Part shown: positions 53,356 to 64,000 of the stretch, one piece after another
Layout: every line of letters starts with the position of its first letter
Numbering within the stretch: the stretch's first letter is position 1
Assembly (NCBI GenBank): GCA_036785705.1
Contig: JAWUZG010000159.1
Coordinates: 6,138,635 to 6,202,634 of the forward strand
Reading direction: 5' to 3'
DNA from: Acanthornis magna
Taxonomy: Eukaryota; Chordata; Aves; Passeriformes; Acanthizidae
Length of the DNA: 64,000 bases
Notes under the pieces: model-generated
What the model saw: only the letters and a program-made list of their open reading frames with translations
Databases searched by the model: none
What the model was told of the DNA's origin: nothing
Made by a program: the position numbers and the translations under genes

Positions 53356-54597
53356 ATTGACTGCGGTGCGCATCTTATGCGAGAGGGAGGAAAAAAAATC
53401 CATTAAAATGTTCCACTTAAATAAAAGCCCCCAGCAAATTGCCTTGCTGCAGGGAGTGTCTGCAGGAGAAAAAAAAAGAAGCTTTTCCAAACTCTCGGCG
53501 TCGTTTTCTGGATCAAATGTGTAATTCCTGCTGCTCATTGTGCATTTTCCTCATCGTGTCTGGTCAGGAGAAGCTCAGCCCGATTTTCATCAGTCTGATT
53601 TTAAAACTGTCTTTTTCCAGCAGTCAGATTTTGTAATAGTTTCTTACGGAGCAGCTTTTATTGGGTGTAATCGATGAGATTGATTTCCCTTTAAACATAA
53701 AGATTGCTCAATTCCACGCTGGATGCACCAACAGGATTTTAAAGATAAGTCACCGCCTGGTTGGTTAAATCTCTTCTCAGTAAATCGCCCTTTGTTTGAC
53801 AATTTTGTCAAAAATAAAATCCTCAAGAATGAGTAGGTTTTGATCCTTAAAAGTGAAAGCTTTTAATGCTTTTAAAGCTTTATAATAAATATGCTTTAAA
53901 TAAATAAATATGCTTTAGATAAATAAATAAAGCTTTATAGTAAATCTGTTGCACCAAAGGTTTTATCAGTGTTCAGACCTCCAATATAAATTCTGGATTA
54001 TTTTTTTAATTGGTGTTTATTTAAGTAAAACACCATTGAACAACTAAGGACAACTCAGAGCACCTCCTTGCTTTGTTTTTCTGAGTCTTTCCCTTGAAAA
54101 TGTTGGAGGAAAAAATCAAAAGAAAGCAAATTTCAAAAACCTCCAAATCTGTCCTCCTACAATCTGCTAAGAGTTTAAATTGAGGGCATTCAAAAATATT
54201 AATAAGCAAAAATACCTTCTGAACCAGTCCAAGTTCCTCATCCCTTTTTTTTTTGCTTTCCACCAAGGTTTTTCCTGCAATAAAAGAAGCCAAAAATGAG
54301 AAAAAGAACTTTACACTTTCCCTTTTTCACTTCGGTACAACTTTCTCTAAAAGAATTTAAGAAATGTTGGACAGTGGTAGCGATGAGGGGAATCTATTCC
54401 CCAAATAATTCCCATTTTCCGAGGCGAGAAACTGAAAGGCCCCAAGTTTTTATTTCAAATCGTTAGGCTGGAATCCAGCTGGAGGAAGAATGGCTGTTTC
54501 ATTTCTGGAGAAAGCTTCGATAAAGGGAAATTTCTGAATGGATTTTGAACACCAAAGAGAAGGATAAGAGAGAGGAAGGTGAAGCGTTTGACTTGTG
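53356..54597. other. Unique intergenic sequence
   Basis: AT-rich, with short TTTAAAGC/AAATAAATA simple repeats at about 53870-53940. No exon seen. Confidence 0.4.
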
Positions 54598-55400
54598 CAG
54601 CAGGAAATGTCGAAGGCTGATTTTTTCATCCTCTGCAAAGACACTCCTGAGCTGAGGGAGAGGATTGTCCCTTCCTGCTCTTCTGGTGCTCTCACCTGAG
54701 CACAGAGGCCGGAGAGCTGCTGAGGCTCCTTCTTAATTAATATTTATATTAATATTTATTTAATGAATATTTTAATTTTAAGAAATCTGTCAATATTTAT
54801 ATTAATATTATACTAATATATTTTAATTAATATTTATTAAATGCAATTAATGCTTTCACACGCTGCTCGCAGCGAATAGGGAAGGTGTGTAAGGTTTGTG
54901 AGATCTTTGCACATCTCAAAACAGCCCCATTGCTTCCTCAACCACTCAGCATCACACCAGAAAAAAGAAACCCAAAGCCTGATGTGGAAGGAAATGCCAA
55001 AGCCTGATCTTTTTATCTTCTGTAAAGGCAGGCTGAGGTCTCCTGAGCTGAGGGAGAGGATTGTCCCTTCCTGTGCCTCTGGACTGCTCTCCCTTGAGCA
55101 CAGAGGCTGGAGAGCAGCTGAGACTCCTTAAATATATGAAATATAATATATTAAATATATTAAATATAAATATATTCTCTTAAATATAACCATATTAACC
55201 TTCCTAACCATATTAAATGCAATTAATGCTTTCACATGCTGCTCACAGCGAATAGGGAAGGTGTGTAAGGTTTGTGAGATCTTTGCACATCCCAAAACAG
55301 CTCCATTGCTTCCTCAGCCACTCAGCATCGCACCAGAAAAAAGAAACCCAAAGCCTGATGTGGAAGGAAATGCCAAAGCCTGATCTTTTTATCCTAAAAC
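54598..55400. repeat. Partial direct duplications, about 380-bp spacing, three pieces
   Basis: The segment CCAAAGCCTGATCTTTTTATC..GAGCTGAGGGAGAGGATTG occurs at about 54600-54730 (diverged) and 54990-55128. The segment ATGCAATTAATGCTTTCACA..CAGCATCACACCAGAAAAAA occurs at 54841-55020 and 55216-55395. AT-rich spacers separate them. The element type is unknown. Confidence 0.8.
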
Positions 55401-55680
55401 ACATTTCTAACCACCTGACTGAAGTTCTGAGACACAAAATCCTTGTGCTGGTGCAGTGCAAAGGATGAAATCCATGATAGGAAAATTAAGGGAAACAACC
55501 TGAACTAACAGGGAATTATTCTGCTACAAGTCACGGACCATTTAAACTCCACATGATGCTTCTAACACAAAACCAGCCCCAAATTAACAGGGGATCAGTT
55601 TGTGGCAGAGCAAATGATGTGAATCCCTGCTGGTTTGGCTGGAGCTGAGCCAGGCCAGGTGCAGGGCCAGGTTTTCATGG

Positions 55681-56530
55681 GAGATTTCGGAGATCCTTTT
55701 CTCAGAGATTTTGGAGATCCTTTCCTCGGAGATTTTGGAGATCCTTTCCTCGGAGATTTCAGAGATCCTTTCCTCGGAGATTTCAGAGATCCTTTCCTCG
55801 GAGATTTTGGAGATCCTTTCCTCGGAGATTTCAGAGATCCTTTCCTCGGAGATTTCAGAGATCCTTTCCTTGGAGATTTCAGAGATCCTTTCCTTGGAGA
55901 TTTCAGAGATCCTTTCCTTGGAGATTTCGGAGATCCTTTCCTCGGAGATTTCAGAGATCCTTTCCTCGGAGATTTCGGAGATCCTTTCCTCAGAGATTTC
56001 GGAGATCCTTTCCTCGGAGATTTCGGAGATCCTTTCCTCGGAGATTTCAGAGATCCTTTCCTCAGAGATTTCGGAGATCCTTTCCTCAGAGATTTTGGAG
56101 ATCCTTTCCTCGGAGATTTCAGAGATCCTTTCCTCAGAGATTTCGGAGATCCTTTCCTCGGAGATTTCGGAGATCCTTTCCTCGGAGATTTCAGAGATCC
56201 TTTCCTCGGAGATTTCAGAGATCCTTTCCTTGGAGATTTCGGAGATCCTTTCCTCGGAGATTTCAGAGATCCTTTCCTCGGAGATTTCAGAGATCCTTTC
56301 CTCGGAGATTTCGGAGATCCTTTCCTCGGAGATTTCAGAGATCCTTTCCTCGGAGATTTCAGAGATCCTTTCCTCGGAGATTTTGGAGATCCTTTCCTTG
56401 GAGATTTCGGAGATCCTTTCCTCGGAGATTTTGGAGATCCTTTCCTCGGAGATTTTGGAGATCCTTTCCTTGGAGATTTCGGAGATCCTTTCCTCGGAGA
56501 TTTCGGAGATCCTTTCCTCGGAGATTTCGG
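55681..56530. repeat. 24-bp minisatellite, 35 indel-free copies, open in all frames
   Basis: Exactly 35 units of 24 bp fill 55681-56520, and a partial unit follows. Units vary only at a few sites (GAGATTTCGG, TTCAG or TTTGG; CCTCG, CCTCA or CCTTG). Because 24 is a multiple of 3 and no unit holds a stop, the frames stay open on both strands (Glu-Ile-Ser-Glu-Glu-Arg-Ile-Ser type on minus, Gly-Asp-Phe-x-Asp-Pro-Phe-Leu type on plus). Confidence 0.97.
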
Positions 56531-57622
56531 TCTTTGCTTTCCCCCTCTGCTCTGTGCTGTCCTCCGTGAGCTGAGCTGATGATCTCAGATGAGGATCACC
56601 AAAAAAAGGCACCAGCAAGGCACGAGGTGGGAGTTGGGATTGTTCATTGTTCCAACAATTAACCCTGTCTGCTATAATTCGGAATGTTCTGCCCATTTTT
56701 ATTCCTAAAAACAGAAAATTCTATTTTATTCCTCCAGTGAGGCCACACAGATTTTCACCTGGGAACAGATGCTTTCAGATCAGGAGAAGAGCAGGAAAAA
56801 TCCCAGGACAGAGCAAGATCCCATTGCTCAGGGATTTCTCTATTTTCAGTTCATGCTTTTGGCTTCCTGTCCTTCCACTTCATCCCGAGACCCTCAAAAT
56901 CCTCTTCCCAACACATCAAACCTGCTGGTATTTATTGCCTCCATAGCACAGCGTGTTTGATATCCTATAATGCAATAAAAGTCAGCTGCTCTACATTTGA
57001 CATCTGAATTGCATTACGAAAGGAAAATCGTTATAAAATGAATATGGAGAGACTCCACTCCTCTGGATCATTCCCCACTGAAGCCAAGGAGAAAGAAAGG
57101 ACACCCTAAATTCCATAAAGGATTTTTTTATGATTCCAGCGATGGAATATAAGCAAACTCTTATTTACTTTGCTCGGTGCCACAATTAGTGAAGATCAAA
57201 GTGCCTGCAAGTGCATTTTACACTGTAAATTATTAGGTAATTAACCTTAATGCACCCTGCTTAGAATCTCCAGAAAAGCTGAGAACATCCTTCAAGCACA
57301 GCCACACACGTGACTGCATCACTGCTTAATTAGAAATAAAATGAATAAAATGAGTCTCCGATGGCCTGTGAGGGATTGGGGTGGTGCAGGACAAAGGGGG
57401 AGAAAGAGAGAGACAGAGAATTAAATCATCTTTTTCAGAGCTGAAAGGCAGAGATTCAGATCACAAAATGCAGATAAAGCATCATCCAACCAAAGGATGA
57501 TTAATTTCCAACCAATCAATTTGATTGTGTTTATTGCCTTCCACGAGGGATTGGGCTTGTTGTCTTTCCCAACCAAAACTGGTTAATTTTTATAAAAACA
57601 AGGACAATAAACGAATAAACAA
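56531..57622. other. Unique intergenic sequence, possible conserved block
   Basis: Unique sequence. 56930-57330 is AT-rich, complex and repeat-free, a candidate non-coding element. No exon seen. Confidence 0.35.
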
Positions 57623-57910
57623 GATTGTTGCTCTGATTTTCTGATATTTGTGGAGATTCGCGGAAGCTCGCAGGGAGGTCAGGCAGGCAGCACCAAGATG
57701 GCGAAAAGAGAGAAACTTTATTTACAAAACTTCTTTATATATTCATTAATAATCTAATAATCATTGGTTGACAGTTTTTCCACCCCCTATAACGATTGGT
57801 TACAACTCTAGAGCATCCAGTACCAAAACAAAGAGATTAGAAAGCACAAGAATGCAATTTATCTCTATTCTCCATGAGAAAGAAGAGAAAGATTTTAAAA
57901 CAGTGCAACT
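57623..57910 (-). mobile_element. LTR-like interspersed repeat, copy 3
   Basis: Close match to copy 1 at 10872: GATTGTTGCTCTGATTTTC, GCGGAAGCTCGCAGGGAGGT, CACCAAGATGGCGAAA, GCATCCAGTACCAAA and CTCCATGAGAAAGAAGAGAA. Same orientation as the others and no internal retroviral region. Confidence 0.7.
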
Positions 57911-58689
57911 ACACAAGATCACCTATAAATAACATCAATACTGCTGGAATCAGATTCTTGATTTTATGGCAGAATTGGATCCCAGCAGTACCCGGGGCTG
58001 TAGGACCAGAGCTGAAGTTTTCTCTTGCATTTTCACATCCATGGCCTGAGGTTGTGCTGCTCCTCAGAGGATCCAAGATCCCAAAGCAACTCGGACCACT
58101 CTGATTTTCCTGCTGCACCCCTGGGAGCTCCAAATATTTCCCAGAGAAGAATTCCAGCTGTGTTCAGCAGGAGAAAGCCAATATTGATCCTCCCTGCTGG
58201 GACATGTAGACACACACGTGTAAAATAAAATATTCTCTGCATCTGAGAAAATATTCCCTACTCCTGGCTGTAGAAACTTGATTTTTGAGGCTCTGAAGTT
58301 GCAGCTCCTGCCCATGAAAAAATCTCCTCCAAAATGACTCTGTCACCTTTTCCCTTCAGCCTTCAGCTGGCAGCAGGAAGGAGCGAAATTAGAACTTCCT
58401 CCCCAAATAATTTGAATATGAGAAATGCATTATTTTCAGCGTGAGGGAAATTGCTGTGACACCATTCGTGTGCAGAGAAGAGAAAGGAAAAAGGGAAAGG
58501 ACACATCGAGGAGCAGATTGCAGGTTACGTGAGGGCTGTAAAGAGCACCTGAGGGTTGGTTTGATCTCAGCTGAAAGGGAAGGAGGGACAGGTCTATGGC
58601 ACAAATGAGATCTGTCATTAAATTGAAGCATTAACTAACACTTCAGGATTTTTGTGTGCACGAGGAGAACTGGAAGGGCTATTTTCTCT

Positions 58690-59052
58690 TGTGCTTTTTT
58701 TGTTTGGCGGGTTGGTTGGTTTTGTATGGTTTTGTTTTGTTTTGGGGTGTCTGGTTTTTTGGTTTTGCGGTTTTTTTGGGGGGTTTTTTGGGTTTTTTTG
58801 TTTGTTTTTTGTTTTGTTTTGGGGTTTTTTGGGCTTTTTTGGTTGGTTGGTTTTGTTTGCTTTTTGTGGTTTTTGTTTTTTTCTTGGGTTTTTTGTCTGT
58901 TTTTTGGTTTTTGGCTTTTCGTGGTTGTTTTGTTTTTGTTTTGGGTTTTTTGGTTGTTTTGGGGTGGCTTTTTTGTAGGTTTTTTTTGTTTGTTTTTTTT
59001 GTTTGTCTGGTTTTTTTTTTTTGTTTTGTTTTGGGTGTTGTCGTTGTTGTTA
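58690..59052 (+). repeat. Long T/G-only tract
   Basis: About 360 bases almost entirely T and G on the + strand, with TTTTGGGG-like runs and isolated C. The frames through it are Phe/Gly/Val/Trp-rich artefacts. Confidence 0.92.
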
Positions 59053-60139
59053 GGCTAAAAGTGTCCCTGTTTGTGGATGACAGTTCAGCAGAAATCTATT
59101 TTATTTCACACAAACCCTAGATTATAAACCTTCCCAAGTGGCACAGAACAAAGAGCACAGAACCCTCACCAAGGTGCCTCACACAGGAAAAAGAGCTGCA
59201 GAGCTTTGAAAACAAACCATCCAAATTGCTGAGAATAATCACCATTTCATGTCTGCTTATAATTATAATCTAATTATGAACCCAACCTTGCGACAATTTT
59301 TTTAAGCAGGCAGTTAGCATTAAAGCACTTTTAATGCAATTATTTGCTATTGAGCTGCCTCATTAAACAGCAATTGCTACACCAATTTTCCTGTTGTTTA
59401 AGCACCATTTTTGCCATTTGCAGATTTCACTTTCAGCCTAATAAAACAAACCGTCGGAACCAAAATCAACGATCCTGTTTTACAACCCAGTTGCCAAGAA
59501 ACCATCGTTAAATATTTGATATCATAAATATTGACACAGAAGCTCTTTTTATTGTCTCCTCTTGAAGGCAAATCGACAAAGAGAGAGTTTTAGATATTAC
59601 AGTTTTAGATATTAACTATGTAGATATATTTAGATAATCTTGCCCAGCTTCATAACCATCCATCTTCAAAAAAAATCTATTTAATAGATCAGAGTGGGAA
59701 ACCTCCTGGAGCAGAAGGTGAGGAACATTATGGGATCAACGTGTGGAAATTCCCATTTCCCGTGGGTGCTGTGAGGATAATTCTGTGTGAGGATTTCCCT
59801 GTGATTACAGATTGAGGAGGAAATCTCTTCCACTGGAGCTGGCTGAGAGAAAGGGGAGGAGGTGGAGGTGGATTTTGCTCCCCAGGCTCTGATTTGGCTT
59901 TGTGAATATGGAAATGGCTCTGGACAATTGCAGAAAATACAGAGGTGCCACTGCAGGAGCAGGAGCTGCTGTCACAGAGGAAATCAGAGCACACCGAGCC
60001 GGGAGAGTCTGGGGAGAGTTGGGAGCAATTTTTGAAATTAGGTGACATTTGGGAACAGCTCCGAACTTCTGAAAATCCCATAGTGCAGAGGTAAAAACCA
60101 GAATAATGTGGCTGATACCACCCTCTTCCCAGAACTTTG
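59053..60139. other. Unique intergenic sequence, possible conserved block
   Basis: 59220-59560 is AT-rich, repeat-free and dense in TAAT/ATTA cores. The rest is unremarkable. No exon is supported. Confidence 0.35.
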
Positions 60140-60830
60140 CTCAAAGCACAGCAGGAAACTTCCTGGGGATGAAAGACAGAGAGAATATGGAAGAAAATAC
60201 AGATTCTTGAAATTATGAGTAAGATAATTCAAGAGAGTGATTACTGTGAAGTTCATGGGAACTTCCTGGGGTTGAAAGAGAGAGAGAATACAGAAGAAAA
60301 CAAAGAATCTTAAAGATAATTCAAGAGATTGATTACTGTGAAGTTCATGGAAACTCCCTGGGGATGAAAGAGAGAGAATACAGAAGAAAACACAGATTCT
60401 TAAAGATAATTCAAGAGATTGATTACTGTGAAGTTCATGGAGACTTCCTGGGGATGAAAGACAGAGAGAATACGGAAGAAAATACAGATTCTTGAAATTA
60501 TGAGTAAGATAATTCAAGAGACTGATTACTGTGAAGTTCATGGGAACTTCCAGGGGATGAAAGAGAGAGAATACGGAAGAAAACATAGATCCTTAAAGAT
60601 AATTCAAGAAACTGATTACTGTGAAGTTCATGGGAACTTCCTGGGGATGAAAGACAGAGAGAATACGGAAGAAAATACAGATTCTTGAAATTATGAGTAA
60701 GATAATTCAAGAGAGTGATTACTGTGAAGTTCATGGAAACTTCCTGGGGTTGAAAGACAGAGAGAATACAGAAGAAAACAAAGAATCTTAAAGATAATTC
60801 AAGAGATTGATTACTGTGAAGCTCAGTTTT
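60140..60830. repeat. Higher-order tandem array, alternating 90- and 103-bp units
   Basis: The mark GATTACTGTGAAGTTCATGG (or a variant) occurs about every 90-103 bp at 60238, 60331, 60421, 60524, 60614, 60717 and 60808. Long units carry TTGAAATTATGAGTAAGATA and short ones TTAAAGATAATTCAAG, so the later part repeats as a dimer of about 193 bp. Confidence 0.92.
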
Positions 60831-61103
60831 GCAGTCCCCAAAACACATTTGCACTCACTTTTCCAAGGGGATGAAGCCATTCCCATGTTTGGGCATCCCA
60901 ATCAGTTAATTGCAGAGCTCATTTGCATATTTCTGTCGCCCGGTTCCGAGCACAATCAGCACACGTGGGAAATGGGAATGCAAAATGTTATTTTGCATCC
61001 AAACAGTCTCGGAACCAAATCTCAGAATCTCTTTCTTATCTAATTTTAGTGCTGCAGTTCCCATGGTCAGATTAAAAGTGGGTATTGGTCATTCCTCATT
61101 CCG

Positions 61104-61172
61104 AATAAATAATGGGAGTTTTTCAGAATAAATAATGGGAGTTTTTCAGAATAAATAATGGGAGTTTTTCAC
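61104..61172. repeat. 22-bp triplicate
   Basis: Three direct copies of AATAAATAATGGGAGTTTTT plus CAG or CAC. Confidence 0.9.
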
Positions 61173-63769
61173 TGCAATCTGAGGTAATGAATCAGTTTCT
61201 GGAGGGTTTTTAGATAAATATCTCATGTCATTAATAAGGCTGAAAGAACATACATGGATACAGTTACTTCTTGTCCGACACTGATAACAGTAAAATAAAA
61301 AGTTTGTGAGGGAAATTGAATAGTTATGTAGGAAATTAATAGAAAAACAATAGAATACAGCAAAATGAAAAAAGAGAAGGAGGTACAGATAAAAATGAAA
61401 CAGTTTTCAGGCCTCTAGGGCAAGATCCAAATCTGAGGCCCTGACCCAAGGGTTAGTTTTGGGTTTTAGCACACCCAGCACACACAGGAGTGAGGTTCCC
61501 ACTCTTTCCAACACCAGGCTCTGAACCAACATCCATCAAAGCTGCAGAAGGCTTTTCTACATTCCTAATTTTACCAGTTTCAGATTTGATGGATAGAAAA
61601 AACAAGTGGCATCCTTTGTAAAGGGCTTTGTGTCTCCTTAGAGCTAATTCGGAGCAGAATAAACACATCGAGGGCTGTAAATCATCACTGAAACACAGAA
61701 ATCTCCTGGAATAAGAGCTGGAGCTCCCCTGAGTACAATGCCTTGGGAGGAAGAGACAGAAATGTCTCTCACCTTTTAATGATTTCTGGAATTATGCTGA
61801 ATTTTTATGGATGAAACTCTTGGAAGGTAGGAACTGACAGAAACTGCATTAACTTCCGTGGAGCAGTGCCAGTCCATCCTTTAAGGCAATCTGTCTCTAT
61901 ATGGCAACAAGAGGTAAGATTAAATATAGTGAATATCAGAGCAGAACTTTGTTTTTGCAGAATTTGTTAAAAATACGCCTAGCTTCTCACCATTTTAATG
62001 AGGAAGTAATGTTTTGCGGTAAAAAATACTTGGAGCTTTTTTCAAAAAGTTGATTTTAATGTGGCATAATTATAGAGAATTAAAACTGCTTTAAAAAATT
62101 TTTTATCTTTGACAGTGGCTGCCATTTGGAGTGTTCTTCTTTGGATGCTTTCAAACCGAAGAAATTAAACTGTTTTTCTATATTAATTATACTCTTCTGG
62201 CTGAAAAGGTGATGCAGTAACTAATTTATTCATTCCAAACTACGAAAACCCAAATTAAACAGAGCTTTCGGATGTATTTCTGTTCAAAATTCCACAAACT
62301 CGAAATCATGAACGTGGTCAATACGAACCAATTCACACCCTGGCAGAAGAGAATAAAAATGCTGATCTCATGAACCATCAGTGCCATCTGGAACCATCAA
62401 TTGCCACGGAAGGAAATTCATTCCCAGACAAAACATTGGATTCAGCTTTGCCCCAGCCTGCCAAGCCCAGCGAGCTTCTTCCAGGAGAATTATTTCTGCA
62501 TTCCCTGACGCCTTATCAAACTCTCTGAATGAAGCTCAGCTCGCACTTGGTCAGAATTAAATGGAGTTTCAACTCAGCCTTTCTCCAGCAGCCCTGCACT
62601 GTGAAATTCTCATCTCTGCTCTTTTCGAGGCCAGCCCAGAGCTGAGCACCTGAAAGGCCTTTCAGAACCATCAGTGGTTTGGAGGAAAAAATTATTATAT
62701 TTACAGCCTTTTATTTTACAGCCTTAATAAGCTCTAAGTTGTTATTTTCCACTCACAAAATAAGCTCAGCTATGAGATTTTTTTATGCAGAGGCAGGCAA
62801 TGATTGCCCTGTGATTATGGGATGGAGCCCTGGGACATTCCCTGTTTGGAATGTGCATTTTTGCTGCTCTGCTCTGTGGATTTCGCTGCCAGGAGCTCCC
62901 ACACCCCTGGGAGCAGCAGCCTGAGCCTTCCGTGAGCCACCAGAACCCAAACCTGGTTCTGCTGAAGGGGCAGAGAGAGCAGAGCCCTGCCAGCATTTCC
63001 TGTCTGAGCCCAGCCGTTTGTTCCTGGAGCATTTGCAGGAGATGTTTTGAAAGGACAAATATTTTTACAGCCACGGTCAGGAGTTTATTGCTTCCTCATA
63101 ACTGATTTAGTGCCTCGAATCAAAGGTTTTACGCTCCTCCAGTACAAAAAATATGCAGAGCACACAGACAGATCATCTGTCATCTCCATAAAAATGCCAC
63201 CCACCGTTAGTTCCTTCTATTAAAATGCATCTTTATTAGCTGCTGTAATTATGAGGAATTTAGGCTGCTGCATGTATTTCCCGAGGTAAGGGAATTACCA
63301 ACACCTCCTTTTCCAGCATCCTTTTTCAGAGCTGCCCTGGGCCTTTCTCAGGGCTCACTCTGCTCTAGCAGCTAAGCTAAGCAGTGATGTCACACACAGA
63401 ATTTAATTTTAATGAGATTTTTTCTGATTTTGTTGTTCATGGCTGGGATGAGCACAGCAGACACAGAGGGTGTGTGGTGCTGAGAGCTTTCCTGAGCCAT
63501 CCCAGCCCAAGGAGTCCTTGCAGCTCAGCTCTGAGTGCGGATCCAGAAGCAGGAAAAGAGAATTTCTATCAGAATTAGGGCCAAGCTGCCATAAGGCACA
63601 GGAGGGAAGGTCCTGGGACTCCTATGAGTGATCTCTGCATCTCTCCTGTGATTGTGCAATGAGTAAAACCTCTCTGCATTGAGTCCTAAATCTTTAAAAA
63701 CATTCTGGCCCCACTGAAGGCAAGAGCTGATCCTAATTGTACCTCCCAGCTCCTCACAAAGCAGATATT
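61173..63769. other. Unique intergenic sequence
   Basis: No tandem repeat, CR1 end or splice-supported exon is recognised on either strand. The AT-rich complex stretch 61950-62230 may be a conserved element. Confidence 0.4.
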
Positions 63770-63840
63770 TATATAATAAATATATTTATATAATATATAT
63801 AACAAAACAAAGATATTTATATAATAAATATCTTTGTTTC
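63770..63840. repeat. AT-rich repeat with a 15-bp perfect hairpin
   Basis: TATATAA-type sequence. 63805-63819 and 63825-63839 are perfect reverse complements (AAACAAAGATATTTA) with a 5-base loop. Confidence 0.9.
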
Positions 63841-64000
63841 AAGCTCCATCCATGTGCATTTTCTGAGCCCCAAAGCTGGCAGAGGCAGCTGAGCCTGGCA
63901 GAGGTTTCGGCGATCGGGACCAGACTGTGTCCCCAAAAAGTGTCCAGACAGGAACCTGATCCAGCCCTGACCATTCACCAGATCCTGAATTACCGAAACG

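Noticed and set aside
55584..56696. 370-codon protein made of Glu-Ile-Ser-Glu-Glu-Arg-Ile-Ser repeats
   Set aside because: The 24-bp unit is stop-free in every frame, so an open frame is automatic. There is no promoter, splice or similarity support. It is kept as a finding about the repeat only.
58652..59120. Phe/Gly/Trp-rich plus-strand frames of 108-154 codons resembling membrane proteins
   Set aside because: They are direct readings of a T/G-only tract in three overlapping frames.

Overview
The window is nuclear DNA from a vertebrate, most likely a bird. It has CR1 LINE 3' ends, intron-rich genes with GT..AG junctions, a dense load of minisatellites, and solo-LTR-like repeats. A songbird is my best guess, but the order cannot be fixed from the sequence. 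There are no prokaryotic, organellar or RNA genes that I can support. I found two protein genes, both on the + strand, and assembled them exon by exon with consistent intron phases.

Region 1 (1-21,820) is the 3' part of a formin gene. Fourteen coding exons give 657 residues: the end of a pleckstrin-homology-like domain, a linker, a proline-rich FH1 segment, a complete FH2 actin-nucleation domain and a stop codon with almost no tail. The 5' exons lie outside the window. The PH-FH1-FH2 order matches the PH-domain-containing formins (PHCF), a subtype reported in many vertebrates but lost from placental mammals. Its introns carry CR1 pieces, LTR-like repeats and a 72-bp minisatellite full of YY1-like motifs. 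Exon 3 has a 112-bp tandem duplication across its splice donor.

Region 2 (about 21,821-32,270) is intergenic. It holds a possible polyadenylation site for the formin, an LTR-like copy, a 23-24-bp AT-rich minisatellite and non-repetitive DNA that could include conserved regulatory elements.

Region 3 (about 32,280-39,540) is CBLN4 (cerebellin 4), complete in three coding exons (195 aa). It starts in a GC-rich, CpG-rich block with a (CCCRAT)n-type hexanucleotide repeat, a purine tract and two short upstream ORFs. Intron 1 carries a minisatellite of 19 units. Cerebellins are secreted C1q-family synaptic organisers that bridge presynaptic neurexins to postsynaptic receptors.

Region 4 (about 39,540-64,000) is a gene-poor flank with no supportable coding exon. 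It is dominated by tandem repeats: units of 20, 24, about 46, about 39, about 24, about 189, about 250 and alternating 90/103 bp, plus T/G-only tracts. Between them lie AT-rich single-copy blocks that look like candidate conserved non-coding elements around a developmental brain gene. The two genes share orientation but do not act in one pathway that the sequence shows. Many long open frames in this window are minisatellites or GC-rich DNA without stop codons and are not genes.
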